A stretch of DNA of 12,356 nucleotides, taken from the NCBI GenBank assembly GCA_028275645.1, contig JAPWUH010000024.1, forward strand, positions 1 through 12,356. Reading direction: 5' to 3'. The position numbers and the translations under genes are program-made. The notes under the pieces are model-generated. The model was not told the DNA's origin. It worked only from the letters and a program-made list of their open reading frames with translations, and made no database searches. Position 1 is the stretch's first letter, and every line of letters begins with the position of its first letter. This DNA is from Caldivirga sp. GTDB taxonomy: Archaea > Thermoproteota > Thermoprotei > Thermoproteales > Thermocladiaceae. Shown in pieces: positions 6,527-12,356 of the stretch.

Positions 6527-7456
6527 ATGCTTAGGAAGGTTTGCCCAATCTGTGGTAGGGAGACCGACGTACTTATTGAGGGTATGTGCCCAGATTGCTA
6601 TAGGGCCACCCATAGGATAGTCGATACGCCGGAGAGCATAACAGTGTTAAGATGCAGGGGCTGTGGGGCATACTTCATTAATGGTAGGTGGGTTAAGGGG
6701 GTTAGAAGCCTTGAGAGGCTTGTAGCATCTAAGGTTAAGGTTAGGGGTGTTGTGGAGGGTATGGAGGTTGGGGTTTTTAGGGATAGGGCCAAGGTTAAGG
6801 TTAAGGGTAAGGCGAGCGAACTTATGCCGAATAGCTACGAGGAGGAATATGAAGTCAAGCTGATGTTTCAAAATGACCTCTGTCCATCCTGTAGGGCTGA
6901 GTTAATGAAGAGGGAGGAGGCCATAATTCAACTTAGGTTAATCGGCGGTGATCCAAGTGATGTTAAATCTAAGGTAATGGACATAGTGAGGATGGTGCTG
7001 TCCAAGGGTGAGGATAAGGGTAGGATAATCAGCGTAGAGGATGTCGACGGGGGTTTCGACATAAAGGTGACCAGCCAGAGGTTGGCTAGATCCATAGCCC
7101 TCAGTATACATAGGGAATTACCAAGCTTTATGATGGAGACCAGTAAGGTAATCGGCTACAGGGGTGATAGGAGGGTTGAGAAGAGGTCCATATCAATACA
7201 CGTGTTTGGTTTAAGCAAGGGTGAAGTAGTTAACATAAACGGTACCTACTACCTTGTTAAATCACTTCATAGAGATCATGTGGAGTTCGTGAGACTTAAC
7301 GATGGGCTGCAGTTAAACGTTAAGTATGGTAAACTCACGCAAGAGAGGATTAGCCAGGTCACGGACTACTCAATACAGTGCGGCGGCGGTAGGGTGATGG
7401 TTAAAGTGGGTGATTTGCAGTACGTTTTGAGCGGAGTTAGTTTAATATGCCCTTAG
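6527..7456 (+). CDS. nmd3: NMD3 family protein (large ribosomal subunit maturation factor)
   Basis: This 309-residue protein is the archaeal form of NMD3. In eukaryotes NMD3 escorts the 60S subunit out of the nucleus; in archaea it presumably acts in late 50S maturation or subunit joining. Two zinc-binding sites are visible: C6, C9, C21, C24 (VCPICG...MCPDC) and C43, C46, C119, C122 (RCRGCG...LCPSC). Beyond them is the KOW/OB-like C-terminal half with the segment GEVVNINGTYYLVKSLHRD near 230-248. It lacks the eukaryotic C-terminal nuclear-shuttling extension, as expected. ATG 6527 fits the TATA box at 6494-6502. Its last 15 bases overlap the 3' end of the convergent gene ending at 7442. Confidence 0.88.
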   Translation: MLRKVCPICGRETDVLIEGMCPDCYRATHRIVDTPESITVLRCRGCGAYFINGRWVKGVRSLERLVASKVKVRGVVEGMEVGVFRDRAKVKVKGKASELMPNSYEEEYEVKLMFQNDLCPSCRAELMKREEAIIQLRLIGGDPSDVKSKVMDIVRMVLSKGEDKGRIISVEDVDGGFDIKVTSQRLARSIALSIHRELPSFMMETSKVIGYRGDRRVEKRSISIHVFGLSKGEVVNINGTYYLVKSLHRDHVEFVRLNDGLQLNVKYGKLTQERISQVTDYSIQCGGGRVMVKVGDLQYVLSGVSLICP

Positions 7457-8146
7457 TAATTTAACTAGGCATTCAAAGCTACTGAACCTAAGCATGGTAT
7501 CGTTTGGGGCGGTTATCAATACACCGCATTCAGTTAGCTCAGGGGGGTTAAGTACCTTGCCGAGGCAGTTTGAAAGTTCCCTTAAGCTAACCAGGTATTG
7601 TTCATTAATCTGTATGGATAGTCTCTTCAAGCATTCTAAGGTATCCGTCTCGTCACCATTGTAAGTTATGGTCTTGTTGATCTTAGTCACAATTCCCAGA
7701 TCTTGGAGTATACCCAGCATTGACCTTAAGGCAACCCTGTTAACCCACGCCGCAGGGGACTCATTGGCTAACCTCTTATTTAAGTTATCAAGCAGCTTAT
7801 CCTCACTAGCGCTCCCCAGCTCCCTGAGCACATCCATGAGCAGCCTATATTGAGGTAACTCATTGAACAGGTACTCATGAAGAATCCTAACCCCATGCTC
7901 CCTAATCCCATTAACTAGTCTTTCCCCTTCCTCGGTTAGCGATACTAGGTTACCCTGCACCGTAACTATGCCCAGCTTCTCGAAGAACCTAGTTATGTCA
8001 CCCTTACCCTTACCGAAGTCGAGCCCAGCTTCCTTCAGTTTATTAATGTCAACAGGGCCCCTATCTTTAATGTAGGTCAAGTAGCCTATTAGTTTATTTA
8101 CCCCTATGCGTGGGAATGGTATACTCCTCTGAAGCGTCATCTTCAT
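7442..8146 (-). CDS. Conserved-type protein with winged-helix-like domains, function unknown
   Basis: I do not recognise the family of this 234-residue soluble protein. Two segments have the look of winged helix-turn-helix domains. In residues about 12-75, an N-terminal helix and DINKLKEAGLD lead to FFEKLGIVTVQGNLVSLTEEG, with the short wing hairpin typical of wHTH. A second is at about 100-165, with LRSMLGILQDLGIVTKINKTITYNG. The remainder (about 170-234) is helical with three cysteines. It may bind nucleic acid or mediate protein contacts. ATG 8146 is supported by TATA TTTAAAAG (minus strand, 8167-8174) about 25 bp upstream. A purine-rich GAGGAGGGTGA also precedes the ATG. Its 3' end overlaps nmd3 by 15 bases, tail to tail. 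Confidence 0.6.
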   Translation of the reverse strand: MKMTLQRSIPFPRIGVNKLIGYLTYIKDRGPVDINKLKEAGLDFGKGKGDITRFFEKLGIVTVQGNLVSLTEEGERLVNGIREHGVRILHEYLFNELPQYRLLMDVLRELGSASEDKLLDNLNKRLANESPAAWVNRVALRSMLGILQDLGIVTKINKTITYNGDETDTLECLKRLSIQINEQYLVSLRELSNCLGKVLNPPELTECGVLITAPNDTMLRFSSFECLVKLLRAY

Positions 8147-8180
8147 GGATAAGTCACCCTCCTCATCTTTTAAAGCAAAA

Positions 8181-8471
8181 TCAAAAACTTAAATAGTAAT
8201 ACGTTAAAATAACTAAGAGCCCCATGAAGTGGCTACCTTTTATATTTTCCGTGAGGATGTGTTCCTCATCACTAAGATTAATAAAGTTCCCCATTTCCCT
8301 GAGCAATACACCTTGGGTAATGTAGTAGGGAATGTCTCAGATGGCATAGGACGAGAACATGAACATGGTCAGGTATGGTCTTAAACGCCAAGGCATACCT
8401 AGTACTCCTAGGCTTCCCCCACTCATAGGTTCACCCTCCAAGGCACTCCCCCTAAAAACACACCAAAGCAT
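8181..8471 (-). pseudogene. Possible decayed reading frame with one internal stop
   Basis: On the minus strand, ATG 8471 opens a frame of 44 codons containing MPWRLRPYLTMFMFSSYAI. It ends at TGA 8339-8337. The same frame then stays open for another 51 codons to TGA at 8183-8181, ending in a hydrophobic stretch MGLLVILTYYYLSF. Codon choice is gene-like and both halves have hydrophobic segments, so this could be a membrane-protein remnant. There is no recognisable family, and the plus strand also has a 41-codon frame over part of the region. Chance is a real alternative. Confidence 0.2.
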
Positions 8472-8536
8472 GTATATCCTATGAGCCGCTCCCCTATCCT
8501 CACCCTAAAAGGCAAGACTTTGGGTATGTTGTAAAG

Positions 8537-8545
8537 TATTTAAAT
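8537..8545 (+). promoter_or_regulatory. TATA box of the gene at 8569
   Basis: TATTTAAAT is centred about 28 bp before the ATG at 8569. The spacing predicts a leaderless mRNA that continues into the prepilin peptidase gene. Confidence 0.55.
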
Positions 8546-8568
8546 TTAGGTTTTAATATTGTAATTAT

Positions 8569-8943
8569 ATGAGTCAAGGGGAGGGTGAGAGGAAGCCTGA
8601 GGAGAAGCCTAAGCTCCTCATACCATCCTTCCTGAGGCCAGATACCTACATTAAGGAGGAGAGGAAGGAGGTTAGGGAGAGGAGACTTAGGGTTAGGAGG
8701 AGGGATGATGTTGAGGAGGGTAAGGCAATGCTTAACCCACAGATTGCCTCGGAATTAGGTATAGCAGGTAAGGTTGAGCTTGTGCTTGTTGGTGGCGGCT
8801 CAAGGGAGAGGAGGTATGTCATGGATGTCGTCTTAAATGATAAGGTTCCTAGGGGCGAGGTCTGGTGCAATGCTAATGAGTTGAGGAGACTTGGGATTGC
8901 CGATAATTCAATAGCCACGGTAAGGGCTCCAAGACAGCAGTGA
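8569..8943 (+). CDS. Small protein with a probable double-psi beta-barrel domain
   Basis: This protein has 124 residues. Residues 1-52 are highly charged and probably disordered or helical (runs of E, K and R such as KEERKEVRERRLRVRRRDD), suggesting nucleic-acid or ribosome contact. Residues about 54-120 (LNPQIASELGIAGKVELVL...NELRRLGIADNSIATVRAP) have the strand/turn pattern and the repeated LGI-x-ND/GK element seen in double-psi barrels of the Cdc48 N-domain and AbrB-like type. That fold call is inference. Function is unknown. It is leaderless by its TATA box. The stop at 8941-8943 lies 24 bases before the prepilin peptidase ATG, so the two are likely co-transcribed. Confidence 0.65.
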   Translation: MSQGEGERKPEEKPKLLIPSFLRPDTYIKEERKEVRERRLRVRRRDDVEEGKAMLNPQIASELGIAGKVELVLVGGGSRERRYVMDVVLNDKVPRGEVWCNANELRRLGIADNSIATVRAPRQQ

Positions 8944-8949
8944 ACTAAT

Positions 8950-8957
8950 GAGGTGAT
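8950..8957 (+). promoter_or_regulatory. Shine-Dalgarno site deciding the prepilin peptidase start
   Basis: GAGGTGAT is a full-length match to the complement of the archaeal 16S rRNA 3' end (anti-SD core CACCTC). It lies ten bases before ATG 8968. It overlaps and therefore disfavours the upstream GTG at 8953. Confidence 0.6.
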
Positions 8958-8967
8958 TGGCAACGTT

Positions 8968-9705
8968 ATGGTTAGCCCCAGCTTAATCCTGCATTTAACG
9001 TCGTACTCACTCATGCTAGTATCCTTAATGCTAGCCGGTATTAAGGATTATAGGGTTAGGCTTGTTAATGACGAATACTGGATACCAGCAATAGTATCGA
9101 TACCTGTGGCAATATACCTTAGTGTAAGTACCCCTATCGGTGAGTTAGCCTACATCGTTGACGTAGCCTTTGGCGCCGCCATGGCTGGGTTAATATACAT
9201 GGGCAAGTTCATGGGTGATGCTGACTCCATAGCAATACTACTCATATCACTTGGCACACCCACGATGATCCCCTCAAACCCTGTGCTAACATTGCTGAAC
9301 TTACCCATAATCTCAGTATTCATAAACTCGATAATACCCACAGTGGCGCTCATGCTAATTAACATATGCTCTAACATTAAAAACCATGGCAAATGCGCGG
9401 ACTCCAGTATTATCCGGGTCATACTGCTTAAGTGCGTTAGCGTGGAGTTAGTCTTAAGGAACCCGCTGGCCTACTCAAGCCCAGACTCCTCGTTCATTAG
9501 GGCTGGGAGTAATGCTAAGGCCTATGTAGCCGGTTTACCTAGGGACTCGTGGATCTGGATGCAGTATAACTATCCATATGTATTCATATTGGCGGTGTCC
9601 TACTTAATATACCTAATAGCAGGAAACCTTATAGCAAACCTGGCGTTAGTGCATATGGTAGTTACACCAGTTATGAATGGTATGTACTACTACGCATCCC
9701 CCTAA
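8968..9705 (+). CDS. Archaeal prepilin / preflagellin (pre-archaellin) peptidase, A24 family
   Basis: This membrane aspartic protease removes the class III signal peptides of archaellins, pilins and sugar-binding proteins (FlaK/PibD family). From ATG 8968 it has 245 residues and several membrane helices. The first catalytic Asp is D27 in AGIKDYRVRLVND (in full, xDxRxRxV, typical of the family). The second is in MGDADSIAI (82-90, Asp84), the GxGD-type motif. A polar region (about residues 135-195) separates the last two helices and is longer than in compact homologues. A GTG at 8953 is also in frame, but it lies inside GAGGTGAT (8950-8957), a strong Shine-Dalgarno match ten bases before ATG 8968, so I prefer 8968. 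As the second gene in its transcript it is the one gene here that needs such a site. No pilin gene is nearby. Confidence 0.85.
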   Translation: MVSPSLILHLTSYSLMLVSLMLAGIKDYRVRLVNDEYWIPAIVSIPVAIYLSVSTPIGELAYIVDVAFGAAMAGLIYMGKFMGDADSIAILLISLGTPTMIPSNPVLTLLNLPIISVFINSIIPTVALMLINICSNIKNHGKCADSSIIRVILLKCVSVELVLRNPLAYSSPDSSFIRAGSNAKAYVAGLPRDSWIWMQYNYPYVFILAVSYLIYLIAGNLIANLALVHMVVTPVMNGMYYYASP

Positions 9706-10055
9706 GGCAACGATTCTCACTATACGACTATTGACTTCTCCATGGGTATCCATTGAGAGGTACACTATGTTTCACCTCATTTGCTAATTTAGGCTAGGGT
9801 GCTGACATAACGTTTAAGCTTCGTTCTTTAAGGAAGTGTTGTTTCTTAGTTGGTTTGGGTTTCTGTTTCTGGTTATGTTTCAATTTGCCTTGTTTGTTTT
9901 ATTTTCCTGATGTCAGGGGTTTCCTTTGTCTTGGATAAGCCGGTAAGCCAATACCCCACCATTACCACCAACCCCAAAGAAGAGGTAATGCGCAAAACCC
10001 CGCAACGAAAACCAATTCAACAAAGCAAGGAGGAGTCATGCATGCAAACACCATA
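9706..10055. other. 350-bp gap without a convincing gene, unusual composition
   Basis: Two genes end into this gap from opposite sides. From about 9838 to 9908 the plus strand is T/G-rich; from about 9945 to 10030 it is A/C-rich. An 87-codon plus-strand frame (TTG 9850 to TAA 10113) begins with a hydrophobic segment. It uses CGC, CGA, CGT and AAA codons unlike the neighbours, runs 58 bp into the gene on the other strand and has no good start signal, so I do not call it a gene. A small palindrome CCTGA-TG-TCAGG is at 9906-9917. No RNA gene was recognised. Confidence 0.55.
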
Positions 10056-11069
10056 TTATAGGGAACGTAGTCCAGCTTTGAACTTAGCAGTATATGATCT
10101 AAGGTTCATGTAACCTATGTAAATTATGACGATCATAATGGCATATATGATTATTGTAACCAGCACTGGGGGTGAGGCGTAGAGTAGGTTAATTCCACCA
10201 ACCATTAGCCATAATGTGCTTAAAGCAGGTATGAAGAACGTGGCCGTGAAGACAGCCATGGTTGCTAAGGCAGCCATAAGCACTACACTATCCCTTAAGG
10301 CATACCTAAACTCCCTACGCATAATACTCTGCTTAATCATGTAGGAGTAACCAGCCAGGCCTATTGAGGCTACTGCTATGATTATTATAGGTATGACGTT
10401 GAGGATGTATATGAGCGGTATGTTGCCTGCGGTTTTAGTGGGCACGGTGAGGACTAGTGATGCGGTTACGAAGGCTATTAGGGCAACTATACCAATGAAG
10501 AAGCCGTAGAGGTAGTAGTTAGCTATCTTATCTAATGGTGACTGTTCACTAACGTTTACCGGGGTGGGTTGGATTGGTTGAATTGGCTGTGGGACTGGGG
10601 CTGGGGTTTGTTGAGCCTGGTATGCGTAGGCTTGGCTTAACGGTATTGGTTGGACATCAACCTGGTTAATAATGACAACGTCACCAACGGCGTAAACCTT
10701 ATCCACAGGGATGGCCACGTAACCCGTTGGGCCTATTATCCTCAGGTACGTGACGTTCTCATAATTATACTCGTCATAAACTATGCCAAGTGACTTACCG
10801 CTTATTGTGTAGGCATACTTCCTAACCGTAACACCTGGCGTTAGCGGCATGGAGTCCCTCGGATAGATGGAGTTACTCACAATTATCACGTCCCCAATTG
10901 CCTTAACCAGGTCCATTGGTATTGAACCCTGTATTACACTGGATCTAACCAGGACGTAAACCTTCCCATCCTGGGCTGTGTAAATACTGTGAACATAACC
11001 TACTAGCCAACCATTCTCCGTGTAGACCTGCCTACCCAACACTAGCGATTGTCCCTGGCCACTCTGCAC
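10056..11069 (-). CDS. Membrane protein with two PRC-barrel-like domains
   Basis: The architecture of this 337-residue protein is clear from the sequence. Two related beta-rich units occupy residues 8-66 (GRQVYTENGWLVGYVHSIY... to AIGDVIIV) and 79-136 (RKYAYTISGKSLGIVYDEY... to AVGDVVII). Each starts with a G-x-hG-hV strand pair and ends with a hydrophobic VGDVhII strand, as PRC-barrels do. A Pro/Gln linker follows (139-180, PIQPIQP). Four membrane segments come last (about 186-209, 217-244, 261-290, 299-321), with a basic tail. PRC-barrels are protein-interaction modules found in photosynthetic reaction centre H subunits, RimM, CdvA and haloarchaeal Cdp division proteins. Function here is unknown. 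The GTG start (11069) fits TATA at 11094-11101. Translation from an internal start is unlikely, because the first barrel begins near residue 8. Confidence 0.75.
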   Translation of the reverse strand: MQSGQGQSLVLGRQVYTENGWLVGYVHSIYTAQDGKVYVLVRSSVIQGSIPMDLVKAIGDVIIVSNSIYPRDSMPLTPGVTVRKYAYTISGKSLGIVYDEYNYENVTYLRIIGPTGYVAIPVDKVYAVGDVVIINQVDVQPIPLSQAYAYQAQQTPAPVPQPIQPIQPTPVNVSEQSPLDKIANYYLYGFFIGIVALIAFVTASLVLTVPTKTAGNIPLIYILNVIPIIIIAVASIGLAGYSYMIKQSIMRREFRYALRDSVVLMAALATMAVFTATFFIPALSTLWLMVGGINLLYASPPVLVTIIIYAIMIVIIYIGYMNLRSYTAKFKAGLRSL

Positions 11070-11093
11070 AATTGCTGCTGATTAAAGGTGTGG

Positions 11094-11101
11094 TTAAATA
11101 T
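11094..11101 (-). promoter_or_regulatory. TATA box of the PRC-barrel membrane protein gene
   Basis: Minus-strand ATATTTAA is centred about 28 bp before the GTG at 11069. It sits in the 44-bp gap after the uL6 stop, so the gene has its own promoter although read-through from uL6 is possible. Confidence 0.5.
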
Positions 11102-11113
11102 TTTCCTCAACGG

Positions 11114-11698
11114 TTACTTAATGTTTTCCGTGGCGTAGACGTAAATGCCGTCCAGTACGCCCGGCGCCGACTCCCTGCCATGTGGGCTTAGCCTCTGCTT
11201 ACCCCTGAGGGTTGTGGCTAGTTCTATGTTCGCTGCGAATTGGCCAACAAGGTCCTTATCAATACCCTCAACTATTATGTCATCCTTAGCCACCTGGACC
11301 TTAACGCCTTGAGGTATTTGAAGCATTATTTTGGATCTCCTACCCAGGAAGTTCTCAATAACGATACTGCCACCCTGAACCTTAACGCTTATTGGGAAGT
11401 GGGCATAGACTATCTTAAGCTTATACCTCCAGCCCCTAGTCACACCGGTTATCATGTTTCTGATGTGCCCAGCCACTGTGTAAACTGTGGAGCGCCACTT
11501 CCTATTGAGCATGTAACCCTCCACCAGCACCTTACTATCCCTGACGCTGATTGTTATGGGTAGTCCCTTAAACTCCTTAGTTAACGAACCCAGCGGCCCT
11601 TTTACCGTTACCCTGTAGTTCAACTCCCCACCCTCAACGTTAACGTTAACACCCTCAGGCACTTCCACGGCATCGGATATGTATGGTACCTTAGCCAT
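11114..11698 (-). CDS. rpl6: Large-subunit ribosomal protein uL6
   Basis: This 194-residue archaeal uL6 binds 23S rRNA near the sarcin-ricin loop at the factor-binding site. The two-repeat alpha/beta fold is recognisable. The N-terminal repeat runs from VEVPEGVNVNVEGGELNYRV with VKGPLGSLTKEF; GHIRNMITGVTRGWRYKLK (about 77-95) links it to the second repeat, which carries NFLGRRSKIMLQIPQGVKV and ends in GIYVYATENIK. GVTRGWRYKLKIVYAHFP is the family's most conserved block. ATG 11698 is set by the TATA at 11719-11727, about 25 bp upstream. It is separate from other ribosomal protein genes: its neighbours are a membrane protein and carbamate kinase, so it is outside the usual ribosomal gene cluster within the limits of this window. 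Confidence 0.95.
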   Translation of the reverse strand: MAKVPYISDAVEVPEGVNVNVEGGELNYRVTVKGPLGSLTKEFKGLPITISVRDSKVLVEGYMLNRKWRSTVYTVAGHIRNMITGVTRGWRYKLKIVYAHFPISVKVQGGSIVIENFLGRRSKIMLQIPQGVKVQVAKDDIIVEGIDKDLVGQFAANIELATTLRGKQRLSPHGRESAPGVLDGIYVYATENIK

Positions 11699-11718
11699 TG
11701 AGTAGGCTGCCCCTAAGC

Positions 11719-11727
11719 CTTAATAAG
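11719..11727 (-). promoter_or_regulatory. TATA box of the uL6 gene
   Basis: Minus-strand CTTATTAAG is centred about 25 bp before the ATG at 11698, fitting a leaderless mRNA. Confidence 0.55.
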
Positions 11728-11748
11728 CTTAATGCCCCTACCAGGTAC

Positions 11749-12356
11749 CTAACCAGGCAATACTGTGATACCAGTTAACCCACTGATAATCCCAGTTGCA
11801 TTACCCAGCTTACCCACGTATGCCCTCCTACCGCCGTTATTAATGAACCTGATCACCGCCTTAACCTTCGGCCCCATGTTGCCCTCTGGGGATTGCCCAT
11901 TCTCATAGTACCTGCTTAGTTCATTTACAGTAACCCTCATTAATGGCCTTTGGTTCGGCTTACCGTAATCTAGGTATATGTAATCTACATCGCTCAGTAT
12001 GAGTAATTCCTCAGCGTTAATACTGTTGGCTAATAACTGGAGGCGAGGTCCTTGTCTACAACAGCCTCAACACCCCTACCATCAATAACCGGCACTCCAC
12101 TACCAACAGCCACCATGACATAGCCATCGTTAACCAATCTCCTAATCACATCACCCTCAATTATCTTAACCGGCTCTGGTGATGGAACAACCCTCCTCCA
12201 CCCACCCCTTGGATCCATCTTAAATACCCAACCCTTAACCTTGCTTAACCTAGCTGCATCCTCGCCACTGTACATGGGTCCGATGAACTTGGTCGGGTTC
12301 CTAAATGATTCATCGCCTTGGTTAACAATAACCCTGGTCAATAGGGCTATGGTCCT
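11749..12356 (-). pseudogene. arcC: Carbamate kinase, frameshifted and cut by the window edge
   Basis: Carbamate kinase interconverts carbamoyl phosphate + ADP and carbamate + ATP. About 200 codons of the family's roughly 310 are visible; the N-terminal third lies beyond 12356. The first segment (12356-12030) carries TIALLTRVIVNQGDESFRNP, PTKFIGPMYS, GWRRVVPSPEPVKIIE and GVEAVVDKDLAS, then reaches a TAG. The downstream part resumes in the next frame: LLANSINAEELLILSDVDYIYL, then EGNMGPKVKAVIRFINNGGRRA and a normal C-terminus ending at 11749. Re-reading one T after DKDLASS restores the family sequence exactly, so one base appears to be missing at 12035-12036 (AA on the plus strand where AAA is expected). 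Nothing else is damaged, so a sequencing or assembly error or a very recent mutation is likely. An ATG at 11940 would give only a 63-residue fragment. Confidence 0.85.

Larger units (their letters stand above)
8147..8568. other. 422-bp gap holding promoters and no convincing intact gene
   Basis: The left end carries the promoter of the leftward gene at 8146 and the right end the promoter of the gene at 8569. A further TATA-like CTTTTATATTTT (8238-8249, plus strand) precedes a small hairpin, TGAGGA/TCCTCA (8252-8267). A short inverted repeat CCTAG-TACTC-CTAGG lies near 8399-8413. No tRNA or C/D-box pair was found. A possible decayed reading frame on the minus strand is listed separately. Confidence 0.6.

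Noticed and set aside
8250..8300. Possible C/D-box RNA around GTGATGA on the minus strand
   Set aside because: No matching CTGA box downstream within guide-RNA distance.
9850..10113. Plus-strand 87-codon frame with hydrophobic start
   Set aside because: TTG start without a suitable promoter or ribosome site, foreign-looking Arg/Lys codons, and 58 bp of overlap with a well-supported gene on the other strand.
12030..12045. Programmed -1 frameshift in carbamate kinase
   Set aside because: No recognisable slippery heptamer or downstream structure, and a one-base deletion in a T-run is simpler; kept only as an alternative.
1..12356. CRISPR array, insertion sequence or defence island
   Set aside because: No regularly spaced repeats, terminal inverted repeats, transposase, nuclease or Cas-like motifs seen on either strand.

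Overview
The window looks like chromosomal DNA from a thermophilic crenarchaeon, most likely Thermoproteales (Caldivirga/Vulcanisaeta-like; the genus is inference). Four observations support this. Archaeal marker genes are present: archaeal NMD3, uL6, an MptE-type pterin pyrophosphokinase and a PibD-type prepilin peptidase. A tRNA-Thr gene is interrupted by a short bulge-helix-bulge intron. Arginine is encoded almost entirely by AGG. Most genes have an AT-rich TATA element about 24-30 bp before the start codon, which implies leaderless mRNAs, and GTG starts are frequent. I see no CRISPR array, insertion sequence, rRNA or phage gene.

Layout. 1-51 (-): leaderless 5' end of an unidentified gene leaving the window. 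It shares one TATA element with mptE (107-757, +). 806-1726 (+): family-2 glycosyltransferase. 1709-3091 (-): UDP-sugar 6-dehydrogenase, converging on the glycosyltransferase with overlapping 3' ends. 3230-3323 (+): tRNA-Thr(CGT) with a 16-nt intron. 3380-4087 (-): a protein resembling a degenerate nucleotidyltransferase plus a HEPN-like helical region. 4227-4865 (+): a solitary ABC ATPase. 5006-6346 (+): type I glutamine synthetase. 6382-6501 (+): possible 39-residue protein. 6527-7456 (+): NMD3. 7442-8146 (-): winged-helix-like protein whose 3' end overlaps that of NMD3. 8147-8568: gap with two promoters and a possible decayed reading frame. 8569-8943 and 8968-9705 (+): a small probable double-psi-barrel protein and a prepilin peptidase, apparently one operon. 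9706-10055: gap of unusual composition. 10056-11069 (-): two PRC-barrel-like domains fused to a membrane domain. 11114-11698 (-): ribosomal protein uL6. 11749-12356 (-): carbamate kinase, cut by the window edge and broken by a one-base frameshift.

How the genes relate. This is a mosaic of short, mostly single-gene transcription units rather than one pathway. The glycosyltransferase and nucleotide-sugar dehydrogenase both fit polyprenol-linked glycan synthesis for the cell envelope. Glutamine synthetase and carbamate kinase touch nitrogen metabolism. tRNA, NMD3 and uL6 belong to translation. The prepilin peptidase serves surface filaments. No clear new multi-gene system emerges. The points most worth a second look are the double PRC-barrel membrane protein, the nucleotidyltransferase-like protein that has lost catalytic residues, the orphan ABC ATPase without a Q-loop glutamine, the frameshifted carbamate kinase and the bidirectional TATA element.
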